From assembly GCA_902464405.1 (NCBI GenBank), contig CABQJD010000002.1:124001-188000 (forward strand): a stretch of 64,000 bases of DNA, written 5' to 3'. Positions 17,209 through 26,823 of this stretch are shown one piece after another (the first letter of the stretch is position 1; each line of letters starts with the position of its first letter). This DNA is from an uncultured Actinomycetaceae bacterium. GTDB taxonomy: Bacteria; Actinomycetota; Actinomycetes; Actinomycetales; Actinomycetaceae. The translations under genes were made by a program, and so were the position numbers. The notes beneath the pieces were generated by a model. It made no database searches. It had not been told where the DNA came from and worked only from the letters and a program-made list of their open reading frames with translations.

Positions 17209-18779
17209 CAGTGAATACTCCCTTCAATCGCACCATCGAGGGGAATCGCTGACGCAGCTCCCATAGTAGCGCTATCGTTCATCGTGCTCACAGACACTTG
17301 AGAAGAGACGGGATTAACGATATCGAGGATCGGAGCTGGATAGAAACCTAGCCCGAGCATTGCCGCAATAAGTACTCCCATCACTGTCTTTTCCCGTGCA
17401 TTAAGATCAGGAACTTTCACCCCTTCAGGCTTTGGACCAGTAAATATGCGCTGATACGGCAAAAGAATATACACTGCTGCGAAAACGACACCGACCACGG
17501 CGATAAGCCCAGCGAGCATATTTGCTTCAAACGTCCCCATCAACACAAGGTATTCTGGGATAAAGCCAGAAAGCCCTGGAAGAGCAATTGTCGCTAAACC
17601 AGCAACCAAAAATGTACCAGCGATAAGCGGCGTGACGCGCTGCCAGCCGCCATAAGCTGAAATTTGATGCGAACCTCCGCGTTCTCCAAGAAAACCGACT
17701 ATGAGGAAGAGTGCAGCTGTTGCGATACCGTGTGCCACCATATAAAGAATTGAACCCGTCATCGCAATCGCGGAACCAGAGAAAATACCCATGATCATAA
17801 ATCCAAAGTGGCTCACCGAAGTATAAGCAATAAGCCGCATGAGATTATCGGAAGCAATCGCCATAAAAGCACCCCAGAAAATCGAGATAACTGCGAATGC
17901 AATAATCACGGGAGCAGCCTGAGCTGATGCTTGTGGAAAAAGAGGAATACAGATCGCGATCATACCGAATGTACCCAACTTGTCGAGCACACCCACGAGT
18001 AACGTACTCACACCAGCCGGAGCTTTCTCGGTGGTATCCGGCAGCCAGGTGTGCAAAGGCCACATCGGCGCTTTGATTGCAAAACCGATGAAGAAGCTCA
18101 GGAAGAGAAGCATCTGAACTCTTCCCTCTCCGATTCCTACTCTGGTGCTCAGAGCACTGAGTAAATAGTTTTGCTCTCCGCCTGGCCCCATCACGTATAG
18201 AGCAATCACACCCACGAGCATAATTAAGCCGCCAAGAATTGAGTAGAGCAGGAACTTCATTGCGGCGCGCTCGCGCCCTGATCCTGCGAAACTGCCGATG
18301 AGGAAATACATTGGCACGATCATAAGCTCGAAGAGGATATAGAAGAGGAATACATCGCGAGCTGCAAACAGGGCGATCATAATTGCCTCAAGGAAAAGAA
18401 TCCAGCCGAAATAGCTGCCCTGCTTTTCAGCGGGTACATCATTCCAGCCTGCCAGTATTACAATTGGCACAAGAAAAACGGCGAGCCCGATCATCGCTAC
18501 CCCCATGCCATTGACGCCCCACGCAATAGAAGCGCCGATAGAGGGAATCCATGAATACGCTTCAGCCAGTTGCACGGCACCTGCGCTCGCGGGAGTGAAA
18601 CCAGTGATTAACGCTCCAACGTAGCCAGCAAGAATAGTAAGCGAAACAGCCAGCGCATATTCACGGGCGTATACTCGAAGCGGGCGGATAAGGCACAGCA
18701 GAAAAGCTGCACACGCTGCACCAGCAATCAGCACAGTAAGCCAGGGAAAAGCTGCTTGAATAATGGTTTGATTGTCCAT
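17208..18779 (-). CDS. nuoM: NADH-quinone oxidoreductase subunit M
   Basis: Second antiporter-like subunit, 523 residues. Diagnostic stretches are FFLYILFELMIVPMYFLIG (conserved Glu), FFIGFAIKAPMWPLHTWLPD (conserved Lys and the TWLPDTTEKAPAG loop) and AYTSVSHFGFMIMGIF. A short Met/Ser/Ala-rich tail follows the last helix. AGGAG lies 9 bases before the ATG. It couples quinone reduction to proton translocation with NuoL and NuoN. Confidence 0.96.
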   Translation of the reverse strand: MDNQTIIQAAFPWLTVLIAGAACAAFLLCLIRPLRVYAREYALAVSLTILAGYVGALITGFTPASAGAVQLAEAYSWIPSIGASIAWGVNGMGVAMIGLAVFLVPIVILAGWNDVPAEKQGSYFGWILFLEAIMIALFAARDVFLFYILFELMIVPMYFLIGSFAGSGRERAAMKFLLYSILGGLIMLVGVIALYVMGPGGEQNYLLSALSTRVGIGEGRVQMLLFLSFFIGFAIKAPMWPLHTWLPDTTEKAPAGVSTLLVGVLDKLGTFGMIAICIPLFPQASAQAAPVIIAFAVISIFWGAFMAIASDNLMRLIAYTSVSHFGFMIMGIFSGSAIAMTGSILYMVAHGIATAALFLIVGFLGERGGSHQISAYGGWQRVTPLIAGTFLVAGLATIALPGLSGFIPEYLVLMGTFEANMLAGLIAVVGVVFAAVYILLPYQRIFTGPKPEGVKVPDLNAREKTVMGVLIAAMLGLGFYPAPILDIVNPVSSQVSVSTMNDSATMGAASAIPLDGAIEGSIH

Positions 18780-18799
18780 TTATCTTTTCTCCTCTAGTC

Positions 18800-20794
18800 T
18801 CACAGCACCACAGTGGCAACTGTAATAAGCGCAACCAGCAGACCAAGAACCATATAGCTCGTATAGGAACGAACGTATCCGTTTTGGAAACTACTCGCTA
18901 CTTTGCCAAGCCATTGCATCAGCGTGGCAATACCTTCAACGGCACCATCAACAACGTGTTTATCAGTAACTTTAGTTACTCGAGAAACAGTCATAACTGG
19001 CTGTACAACTGCATAATCATTTACAAGATCTTGATAAAGATCCTGGCGGGCAGCCTGAGTAATCCAGCTTCCTACTGGAGCAGCCTCTGGCACTGGTTTC
19101 TTTACGTACATTACCCAAGCTAATGCCACACCAAGCGTAATCACGATGAGTGTGGCGCCTGTGATCACAGGAACTGGCAGCACAGGTTCGCCGTGCTCAT
19201 GCCCGCTACCAGCAATGGCAGGCTCAAGCCAAGAAATGAAACCTAGATAGTTCAATATCCCGCCTAAAACAAGCGAGCCGCCAGCGAGGATAACCATCGG
19301 AGCCCACATAAACGGGCTTGGATCATGTGGATGTTTCGCATCAGCGCCAGATTCTTTCCAACGTTTTTCACCCAAGAAGATCATAATAACCAGACGACTC
19401 ATATAGAAAGCAGTCAATCCCGCAACGAGTACCGTCACCGTACCAAATATCCACGGCTGTACACCCGCCCCTGTGAAAGCAGCCTCAATAATTTTATCTT
19501 TGGAGTAGAAACCCGAAAGGAAAGGGAAACCGATAATTGCGAGGTAGCCGCATACAAATGTGCAAAACGTTATCTTCATGTACTTTCCGAGAGCGCCGAA
19601 GCCTCGCATATCTACTTCGTCGTTCATCGCATGCATCACAGCGCCTGCTCCAAGGAACATATTTGCTTTGAAGAAGCCATGAGTGACGAGGTGGAAGATA
19701 GCGAATGCTGCGCCGATAGGACCAAGCCCTGCGGCAAGCATCATATAACCAATCTGGCTCATTGTTGAAGCAGCAAGAACTTTCTTCATATCATCTTTTG
19801 CCGCACCAACAATCGCACCAAAGACGAGGGTAATCAATCCGATAATTGCTACGACGAGCGCTGCCGTCGGCGAAACTAGGTAGACTGCGCCAGAACGGAC
19901 CATCAAATAGACACCAGCCGTCACCATCGTTGCCGCATGAATCAGCGCTGAGACAGGCGTTGGACCAGCCATTGCATCACCCAGCCACGCCTGCAGCGGG
20001 AATTGCGCTGATTTACCGCAAGCGGCAAGAAGAAGGAAGAGACCTATGAAGGTAGCAATCCATGAGCGTGAATCGTCAAGAGATTCAATTCCAGCAAAAA
20101 CATCTGTAAAAGAAACCGAACCAAAATTTGCAACCATAGCCATCATGGCAATAAGCATTCCAAGATCGCCCACGCGGTTCATTACAAAGGCTTTCTTACC
20201 TGCCTTTGCATATTCTGGATTGAAATTCCAGAAAGAAATAAGTAAATAGGAAGCTAAACCAACGCCTTCCCAACCGAAGAAGAGAATGAGATAAGAATTG
20301 CCGAGCACAAGCAAAAGCATCGATGCCACAAACAAATTCAGATAGGCGAAGAAGCAGCGGCGAGCTTCGTCGTGCTCCATATATGCAACGGCATATACGT
20401 GGATAAGCGTGCCCACGAACGTCACAAGCATCACGAACGTGATGGAGAGCGGATCAATTCGTATTCCGAAATCAACACTAAAATCTGGCGCTGCAACCAG
20501 CGAGTAGACGGTCATTTCCATTACCCGTTGCGCAGCATCCATACCAAGCAACTGTATGAAAGCGGCAACACCCACTACAAAGCTCGCAGAAGAAGCCGCA
20601 ATACCCAACCAATGCCCCCACTTATCTGCCGTTTTACCCGAAACGAGAAGTACTCCAGCAGAAAGCAAAGGAATGAGCACTGCAAGCCATACGATATTTG
20701 CAGCTCCTGTGGCATGCGCAACCGCGCTATCGGCAGAAGCAACCATGCCGCTACCTTTCGCCGAGAATAAATACTGAATATTAGCAGTCATCAT
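18800..20794 (-). CDS. nuoL: NADH-quinone oxidoreductase subunit L
   Basis: Distal antiporter-like subunit with the long lateral amphipathic helix, 664 residues. Key sequence: YMEHDEARRCFFAYLNLFVASMLLLVLG, FGWEGVGLASYLLISFW (conserved Glu), GKSAQFPLQAWLGDAMAGPTPVSALIHAATMV (conserved Lys) and AASTMSQIGYMMLAAG. The C-terminal lateral helix region precedes a final membrane segment. GGGAG lies 7 bases before the ATG at 20794. The gap to nuoK is 13 bases. Confidence 0.97.
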   Translation of the reverse strand: MMTANIQYLFSAKGSGMVASADSAVAHATGAANIVWLAVLIPLLSAGVLLVSGKTADKWGHWLGIAASSASFVVGVAAFIQLLGMDAAQRVMEMTVYSLVAAPDFSVDFGIRIDPLSITFVMLVTFVGTLIHVYAVAYMEHDEARRCFFAYLNLFVASMLLLVLGNSYLILFFGWEGVGLASYLLISFWNFNPEYAKAGKKAFVMNRVGDLGMLIAMMAMVANFGSVSFTDVFAGIESLDDSRSWIATFIGLFLLLAACGKSAQFPLQAWLGDAMAGPTPVSALIHAATMVTAGVYLMVRSGAVYLVSPTAALVVAIIGLITLVFGAIVGAAKDDMKKVLAASTMSQIGYMMLAAGLGPIGAAFAIFHLVTHGFFKANMFLGAGAVMHAMNDEVDMRGFGALGKYMKITFCTFVCGYLAIIGFPFLSGFYSKDKIIEAAFTGAGVQPWIFGTVTVLVAGLTAFYMSRLVIMIFLGEKRWKESGADAKHPHDPSPFMWAPMVILAGGSLVLGGILNYLGFISWLEPAIAGSGHEHGEPVLPVPVITGATLIVITLGVALAWVMYVKKPVPEAAPVGSWITQAARQDLYQDLVNDYAVVQPVMTVSRVTKVTDKHVVDGAVEGIATLMQWLGKVASSFQNGYVRSYTSYMVLGLLVALITVATVVL

Positions 20795-20807
20795 TGCTGG
20801 ACTCCCC

Positions 20808-21107
20808 TCAACGCTTCAGCAGATTCATTGAATCGAGCGAAGCAGATCCGCGCGTTCGATAGATTGTCACAACAATTGCGAGACCGACTACAACTTCAGC
20901 AGCAGCCACAACCATCACAAAGAAAGCAAAAACCTGCCCTTCAAGATTGCCCCACATTCGAGAGAACGCAACAAATGCAAGATTGCAAGAGTTGAGCATA
21001 ATTTCAACACCAAGTAATGCGATTACGCCATTACGTCGTGTGAGCACTGTTGCACCACCGATAACGAACAAGGCAAAGGCCACGATCACGTAAAACATAA
21101 GATTCAC
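20808..21107 (-). CDS. nuoK: NADH-quinone oxidoreductase subunit K
   Basis: Small membrane-arm subunit, 99 residues with three transmembrane helices. The conserved sequence GVIALLGVEIMLNSCNLAFVAF contains the Glu in the second helix needed for proton transfer, and VVVAAAEVVVGLAIVVTIYR contains the second conserved Glu. Its start overlaps the nuoJ stop by four bases (ATGA). Confidence 0.96.
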   Translation of the reverse strand: MNLMFYVIVAFALFVIGGATVLTRRNGVIALLGVEIMLNSCNLAFVAFSRMWGNLEGQVFAFFVMVVAAAEVVVGLAIVVTIYRTRGSASLDSMNLLKR

Positions 21108-22060
21108 TTTGTTGCCTCACTTTCACACGCAGCGTCATTACTCGAACTCTTTTCAGCCTGTTCAATATCCTCATAGTTCGGAGCCGCCTCACCTGGAGTA
21201 CCCCAGACATGCGCAATATCGACTTTTCCATACGTTGCCGGCCCGCTTGGCACCTTGCCTTCACTAATACGCTGAGCAGTCACAGGTGACGCTTGAGCAA
21301 CTGTACGATCTTGATTGCGGATCTTCAGAATTCTATTCACAGAATCTTCGATTGGCTGCCCGTAAGCAGTAAGAGCTGGGTTAGCAGATGAGTTAGACTC
21401 TGCATAAACACCTGGATTTGGGCGCACATTGATATTACTACCAGCCTCAGTAAATGCCTGAACTTTCTGGTGTGCCATCTGCTCTTGCGTCATCTTTGGC
21501 GTTACCCGATCTCGATGCGTCAATACCATTGCACCCAAAGCGGCAACGATGAGAAGAGTGCCTGTAAGTTCTAAAGTGAGCACGTGATTGGTAAGAATTA
21601 CCTTGGCGATAGCAACTGGGTTTGTGGCTGCATTAGCTTGTGCGAGCCCATAAGGTAAACCGTACTCAGCAAAACTATTCATAGGATTCGCTTTATATGC
21701 CATTGCAGCAAGCAACGCAAAAGTACCAAGACCGCCTAAAATCGCCACAGTGCGCTGCCCTTGAAGAGCCTCATGCGATGTATCGGCACTATCGACGCCG
21801 ATAAGCATCAGGACAAAGAGGAACATCATCAAAATTGCGCCAGTGTAGACAACTACCTGCACAACACCCATAAAAGGCGCTTCAAGCATCGTATAGAAGA
21901 AAGCAAGACCAACCATCACAAAAATGACGGAAATAACTGTATAGACGGCTTTACGCGCGATAAGTAAACCAAAAATCGCCGCAAAAATAATTGCCACAGC
22001 TAAAATCCCGAAAAGGATTGTTTCACCCATCGAAATCGAAAGTGCTGGTGGTGTCGTCAT
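21104..22060 (-). CDS. nuoJ: NADH-quinone oxidoreductase subunit J
   Basis: Membrane-arm subunit with five predicted helices in the first 190 residues (ETILFGILAVAIIFAAIFGLL, AVYTVISVIFVMVGLAFFYTML, FMGVVQVVVYTGAILMMFLFVLML, then two more). At 318 residues it is longer than the usual NuoJ: about 130 hydrophilic residues after the last helix (from HRDRVTPKMTQ) are Gln/Asn/Ser/Glu-rich and probably disordered on the cytoplasmic side. Actinobacterial NuoJ often has a tail, though this one is on the long side. Start overlaps nuoI by four bases. Confidence 0.94.
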   Translation of the reverse strand: MTTPPALSISMGETILFGILAVAIIFAAIFGLLIARKAVYTVISVIFVMVGLAFFYTMLEAPFMGVVQVVVYTGAILMMFLFVLMLIGVDSADTSHEALQGQRTVAILGGLGTFALLAAMAYKANPMNSFAEYGLPYGLAQANAATNPVAIAKVILTNHVLTLELTGTLLIVAALGAMVLTHRDRVTPKMTQEQMAHQKVQAFTEAGSNINVRPNPGVYAESNSSANPALTAYGQPIEDSVNRILKIRNQDRTVAQASPVTAQRISEGKVPSGPATYGKVDIAHVWGTPGEAAPNYEDIEQAEKSSSNDAACESEATK

Positions 22061-22827
22061 GCCGTCACCTCCTCTTCCAAATCATCTGAGCTGAAAGCTG
22101 CAGAATCTGTACACGTAGCTGATGCAGAATCTAACGAGGAATCATCAGGACGATGTTCGCGCACCCAATCAATCTGATTTTGGGTTGGTCCAGTCACTTT
22201 TCCAGCGTAGTAATCGGCATCTGATGTTCCTTCAGCCATCGGGTGAGGAGCAGCAAGCATTCCCAGACTCAATGGACGCAGAATCTGGTGCTTTTCGTAG
22301 ATCATGCTCTCGCGCGTCTGCCCTGCGATCTCAAACTCATTGCTCATCGTTAGAGCACGAGTTGGGCAGGCTTGAATACAATATCCGCAAAATATGCAAC
22401 GCAAATAGTTGATTTGATATACGCGCCCATAGCGCTCACCTGGCGAATACTGCTCATCTGGTGTATTTGCTGCTGCCTCTACCAAAATCGCATCTGCTGG
22501 GCATGCCCATGCGCATAGTTCACAGCCGATACACTTTTCAAGACCGTCATCATATCGATTCAATTTATGAATACCGTGAAAACGAGGACGTATCTGAGCT
22601 TGGTTTATTCTCTCTGTACGCCCTGGCAGATACTGCTCGGTGACGGTTGGACGGAAAAGCGTTGAGAAAGTGACGCCAAATCCTGCAATAGGAGCCAGTA
22701 CCTTACCGATAGCACTTTTTTTATTTGGGCTATACAGCGATGGATCCAGTTCGGGTGCTTCATAAGCCTCGGCTGGAAGGTTTTCCCTCTGCGATGTCTG
22801 GGAAATAATCTCGTTATTTTCAGTCAT
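22057..22827 (-). CDS. nuoI: NADH-quinone oxidoreductase subunit I
   Basis: Ferredoxin-like subunit carrying clusters N6a and N6b, 256 residues. The two 4Fe-4S motifs are CIGCELCAWACP (Cys99, 102, 105, 109) and CIFCGYCIQACP (Cys144, 147, 150, 154). It links the peripheral arm to the quinone site. N- and C-terminal extensions rich in Glu, Ser and Asp flank the core. The ATG overlaps the 3' end of nuoH by eight bases. Confidence 0.96.
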   Translation of the reverse strand: MTENNEIISQTSQRENLPAEAYEAPELDPSLYSPNKKSAIGKVLAPIAGFGVTFSTLFRPTVTEQYLPGRTERINQAQIRPRFHGIHKLNRYDDGLEKCIGCELCAWACPADAILVEAAANTPDEQYSPGERYGRVYQINYLRCIFCGYCIQACPTRALTMSNEFEIAGQTRESMIYEKHQILRPLSLGMLAAPHPMAEGTSDADYYAGKVTGPTQNQIDWVREHRPDDSSLDSASATCTDSAAFSSDDLEEEVTA

Positions 22828-24202
22828 TGCTCACCTCCTGAGCATCGGCAATAGCACTATCGCCAACAAGAGCAGACGTCTCAACGGCAGACTTTTGAGC
22901 TGTGCGGCGCTGAGCTCGCGGGCTTGGGGGAAGATGCTGACCGGGCAGTGGTGGCACAGGGTAGCCATCTTCGAAACCAGTAAATTCATGCTTTTCACGT
23001 TCTGAAATAATTTCAGCTTGCGAGGGGTGATAGACGTCGTCACCTAATGCCCAAATCAGCATAATTAAGCCATAGCCAATGGAAAGAATAATCATAACGC
23101 TGTGAACATTGATAGCGTAGAGCGTATTCACTGCGAGCACAACCATCACAATTGCCAGCCAGATCAATGCTGCTGGAATCAATCCTTTCCAACCGAGCTT
23201 CATGAACTGGTCGTAGCGGAAACGTAGGAGCGTACCGCGCACCCACACAAACAATCCCATGAAAGTCCAGGTTTTAGCCAAGAACCAAAGCATCGGCCAC
23301 CAGCCAGCATTCGCATCGAAGCCGAGCAGGTTGAAGATAGTTCCTTCAATCGGCCCCGCGTGCCAGCCTCCCAAGAAGAGTGTTGTAGCGAGCATTGAAA
23401 GGTTGAGCATATTGATATATTCAGAAAGGTAATACCATCCAAACTTCATCGATGAGTACTCGGTATGCGGACCTGCCACAATTTCATTTTCTGCTTCTGG
23501 TAGATCGAAGGGCAAACGGTTAGCTTCGCCAAACATCGTGACCAAATAAACCAAGAAAGCAGGAAATAAAATGACGATATTCCATATACTCGTCTGCGCA
23601 CTGACAATCCCCGAAGCAGCCATTGAACCGTTCAAAATAAAGAGAGTGACGAGTGATAGCCCCTGAGCAAGCTCATAAGAAATCATCTGGGTCGCGCTGC
23701 GCACCGAGCCATAAAGAGGAAGCGTAGATTTAGCACTCCATCCGCCGAGCACAAGACCATATTCACCGAGCGCGGCAACAGCCAGCACAAATAGTAGTGC
23801 AACGGGAGAATCGGTGAGTTGCAAAGGAGTGAGGATTCCGAAGATATTGACCGAAGGTCCCATAGGAATCACTGCCATAATCGTGAATGCACATAGAGCA
23901 GAAATTGCAGGAGCAATAAAATAGACGACCTTATCGGCACCTTTGAGGAAAAAATCTTCTTTAAATAGGAGCTTCACAGCATCTGGGAAGCTCTGCCCCA
24001 AGCCGAGCGGTCCTACAGTATTGGGACCAACGCGATTTTGCATACGAGCAAGCAGACGGCGCTCAAACCAAAGTGCAAAAATCACAGAAAAAATCAAGAA
24101 CACAATAATAAAAACAGCCTTGATTACCCAGATCCACCATGTGTCGTGTGAGAAGTCCGCCACCTCAGGAGCAGCAGCTCCAATAGCCATGAGGGAATTC
24201 AC
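22820..24202 (-). CDS. nuoH: NADH-quinone oxidoreductase subunit H
   Basis: Subunit forming much of the quinone chamber, about 460 residues with eight or nine helices. Diagnostic sequence: ERRLLARMQNRVGPNTVGPLGLGQSFPDAVKLLFKED, GSVRSATQMISYEL, EANRLPFDLPEAENEIVAGPHTEYSSMKFG and WVRGTLLRFRYDQFMKLGWK. The GTG at 24202 is chosen because GGAGGT lies 6 bases upstream and it overlaps the nuoG TGA (GTGA); a longer upstream frame only duplicates nuoG coding sequence in another frame, and the ATG at 24190 is too far from the ribosome binding site. A Pro/Arg/Ala-rich tail of about 60 residues follows the last helix. Confidence 0.95.
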   Translation of the reverse strand: MNSLMAIGAAAPEVADFSHDTWWIWVIKAVFIIVFLIFSVIFALWFERRLLARMQNRVGPNTVGPLGLGQSFPDAVKLLFKEDFFLKGADKVVYFIAPAISALCAFTIMAVIPMGPSVNIFGILTPLQLTDSPVALLFVLAVAALGEYGLVLGGWSAKSTLPLYGSVRSATQMISYELAQGLSLVTLFILNGSMAASGIVSAQTSIWNIVILFPAFLVYLVTMFGEANRLPFDLPEAENEIVAGPHTEYSSMKFGWYYLSEYINMLNLSMLATTLFLGGWHAGPIEGTIFNLLGFDANAGWWPMLWFLAKTWTFMGLFVWVRGTLLRFRYDQFMKLGWKGLIPAALIWLAIVMVVLAVNTLYAINVHSVMIILSIGYGLIMLIWALGDDVYHPSQAEIISEREKHEFTGFEDGYPVPPLPGQHLPPSPRAQRRTAQKSAVETSALVGDSAIADAQEVSND

Positions 24203-26820
24203 TTCGCCACCTCCGCTTTCTTGATTGATACGAGCTGACCTGCAGCAGCGCCAATACGCGCGATTGAGGAGCCGAGAGAATTCTGCGGCACCCACACCAC
24301 ACCATCTGGAATAGAATCAACCACTACCGCAGGAAGAACAATACTTCCCGCAGAGCCTTGTATGTGCACATCCGAGCTGCCAGAACCCGTAAATCCAGCA
24401 GCCACTGCCGTAGCAGCACTCATAATAGCAACACTCTTACGTGCAGTACTTGCCAAATGAGGTTCAAACCCCTGAAGATCACCAGCATCGAGCATAAGTT
24501 TCCACGATGCTAAAATTGCCTGCCCAGCTCCGACAAGCGGTACAGCTGCAGGAGCCTCGCACGGGGCACTCACGCGAGCACCATCCCACGAACGCAATTC
24601 AGAATACTCTTTGACTACTGCCTCCAAGTTGGCAAGCCCCAGATCCACACCCATTGCCTGCGCTAAATCGTTGAGCACTGTGCGATCTGGAAGGTGCGTA
24701 CTTGTGAGCACTTGCCCAAATGGACGCAAACGACCTTCCCAATTTACGAAAGTGCCGCCTTTTTCGCTTGGCGGAGCTACCGGAATGAGCACATCGGCAT
24801 AATCGGAAGTAGAAGAAGCTCGAACTTCAAGCTGTACCACGAATGCTTTATTCAAAGCGTCCTCAGCGCCAGCGGGAAGATCATCAAGCGATACGCCTGC
24901 AAGAAGCAGAGCATCTAACTCGCCGCTGGCTGCGGCAGCAATAATCTGCCCAGTATTTTTCCCTGATGCTTCAGGAAGCGAATCAACACCCCAAACAGCT
25001 GCCACATCGACGCGAGCGGCAGGATCTGCAACAGGACGCCCGGTTGGCAGCAGAGAGCCAATTGCACCAGCTTCGAGCGCACTTCGATCACCAGCACGGC
25101 GAGGCACCCACGCCAGTTTTGCGCCTGTACGCTGAGCCAAGGAAACGGTAGCGCTAAGCGCACCTGGCGTCTGAGCTGTACGCTCACCGACAAGAATAAC
25201 GCTGCCTTCACCAGAAAGATCCGCATAGAGATCACCAAACACACCACTGGCATCTTCAACGACGTTTTCTAATACGCGCGCTTCTTCGCCAGGCTTTGCT
25301 GGCACAAAGCGAGCAGACATCTTCGATGTTCCAGCAGTGCGATACGCAGAGATCACAGAAATAGATGTGCTTTTAGCTAGAGCGCCTTTACGTAAGCGTA
25401 AGAATAATGCGCCGCACTCTTCCTCAACCTCAAGCCCTACAGCGAGTACATGTTTTGCGTGCTCAATATCTGTATAGGAGACGCCAATCCCAGTTCCTGC
25501 GATTGTTCCAAGGAAGGAATCCTCCTCTTCGCTCCCTTCCCGCGTGCGGAAGTCGATATCGTTCGTACCAAGCACAACGCGAGCAAACTTACTGTAAGCA
25601 TAGGCATCTTCAAGAGTGAGTCGCCCCCCAATGAGCACACCAACTTTCTTGCCTTTCAGCCCTGCAGCGGCAGCATTAAGAGCTTCAAACCAAGAAATAG
25701 GGGCGTCTTCAGCTGCTCCTTTAATTTTTGGATATGTGAGACGATCAGCTCCATGCTGCCATCTGAAAGCGAAACGGTCTTTATCGGTAATCCAATCTTC
25801 ATTGACCTTTGGATCTTCAAGAGCCATACGACGTACGACCTCACCGCGACGATAATCCACGCGGATCGCCGAACCTGAAGCATCGTGCTCCGTCACACTT
25901 GGCACCGAGACAAGATCGAATGGTCGGGCACGAAAACGATAACTTGCAGACGTAAGAGCACCAACTGGGCAAATTTGAATCACGTTGCCAGAAAAATATG
26001 AATTAAAGGGGTTGCCATTCACATCTGCTTCGGCGTTGCCGACTGGACCAGCCGCAAAACCGCTTGCAAAACCTTGGTCTCCACGCGGCCCTACATATTG
26101 ATTGAGCATTCGCAGCTCGTCATCGACAGCCGCTTTTCCGCCTTCGACGCTGTGAGAGCCTTCAGAAAAATCGAGCACTCCCGCATCGAAATTACCGATC
26201 TGGGAACCATGTAGCCCATGCACACCATAGGCTGGAGTGCCTCCTGCGCGCCCTTGAAGCTGAATGAATGGATCGCCAGCAATCTGATCGGAGAAACGCA
26301 CACAACGCTGGCACAGAATGCAACGGTCACGATCCAGCAGTATCTGCTCACTTACAGAAATCGGTTTCGGATATGTTCGCTTAATATCTACAAACCTACT
26401 ATGCGTACGACCTTCTTCGAGCTGCTGATTCTGCAGTGGGCACTCGCCGCCTTTATCGCAAATTGGGCAGTCCATCGGGTGGTTGATGAGCATAAACTCC
26501 ATCACACCCTGCTGAGCCTTCTTCGCAACCTCGCTCGTACGCTGAGTATAAACCTCCATGCTTGGAGCTACAGTCATCGCGCATGCAGGCTGAGGCTTCG
26601 GCATCTTCGACACCGTGCCCTCACGATTAGGCATAGCTACTTCTACGAGGCATTGACGACACGCAGCTACAGGCTTTAGCAGAGGATGATCGCAGAAACG
26701 AGGAATAAAGACACCCGCTTCCTCGGCAGCACGAATAATCAATGTGCCTTTCGGAACGCTCACATCAATACCGTCAATTTTAACGGTGATGAGATCAGTT
26801 GCATTATCAACTGCAGTCAT
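24199..26820 (-). CDS. nuoG: NADH-quinone oxidoreductase subunit G, with an unusual internal insertion
   Basis: Large iron-sulfur subunit, 873 residues. The 2Fe-2S ligands are Cys43, 54, 57 and 80; the His/Cys cluster is His114, Cys118, 121 and 127; the next 4Fe-4S cluster uses Cys167, 170, 173 and Cys284 (ICPVGALTS). Between CVRFSDQIAGDPFIQL and NPFNSYFSGN lies a Gly/Asp/Ala-rich stretch of roughly 70 residues (about 191-268) that interrupts a segment normally short in actinobacterial NuoG. The C-terminal molybdopterin-oxidoreductase-like domain is present but diverged, as in most NuoG. Gap to nuoF is 3 bases. Confidence 0.96.
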   Translation of the reverse strand: MTAVDNATDLITVKIDGIDVSVPKGTLIIRAAEEAGVFIPRFCDHPLLKPVAACRQCLVEVAMPNREGTVSKMPKPQPACAMTVAPSMEVYTQRTSEVAKKAQQGVMEFMLINHPMDCPICDKGGECPLQNQQLEEGRTHSRFVDIKRTYPKPISVSEQILLDRDRCILCQRCVRFSDQIAGDPFIQLQGRAGGTPAYGVHGLHGSQIGNFDAGVLDFSEGSHSVEGGKAAVDDELRMLNQYVGPRGDQGFASGFAAGPVGNAEADVNGNPFNSYFSGNVIQICPVGALTSASYRFRARPFDLVSVPSVTEHDASGSAIRVDYRRGEVVRRMALEDPKVNEDWITDKDRFAFRWQHGADRLTYPKIKGAAEDAPISWFEALNAAAAGLKGKKVGVLIGGRLTLEDAYAYSKFARVVLGTNDIDFRTREGSEEEDSFLGTIAGTGIGVSYTDIEHAKHVLAVGLEVEEECGALFLRLRKGALAKSTSISVISAYRTAGTSKMSARFVPAKPGEEARVLENVVEDASGVFGDLYADLSGEGSVILVGERTAQTPGALSATVSLAQRTGAKLAWVPRRAGDRSALEAGAIGSLLPTGRPVADPAARVDVAAVWGVDSLPEASGKNTGQIIAAAASGELDALLLAGVSLDDLPAGAEDALNKAFVVQLEVRASSTSDYADVLIPVAPPSEKGGTFVNWEGRLRPFGQVLTSTHLPDRTVLNDLAQAMGVDLGLANLEAVVKEYSELRSWDGARVSAPCEAPAAVPLVGAGQAILASWKLMLDAGDLQGFEPHLASTARKSVAIMSAATAVAAGFTGSGSSDVHIQGSAGSIVLPAVVVDSIPDGVVWVPQNSLGSSIARIGAAAGQLVSIKKAEVAK

Positions 26821-26823
26821 TGC

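Noticed and set aside
24203..24295. N-terminal extension of NuoH
   Set aside because: It lies inside the nuoG 3' end in another frame; GTG at 24202 has a proper ribosome binding site.
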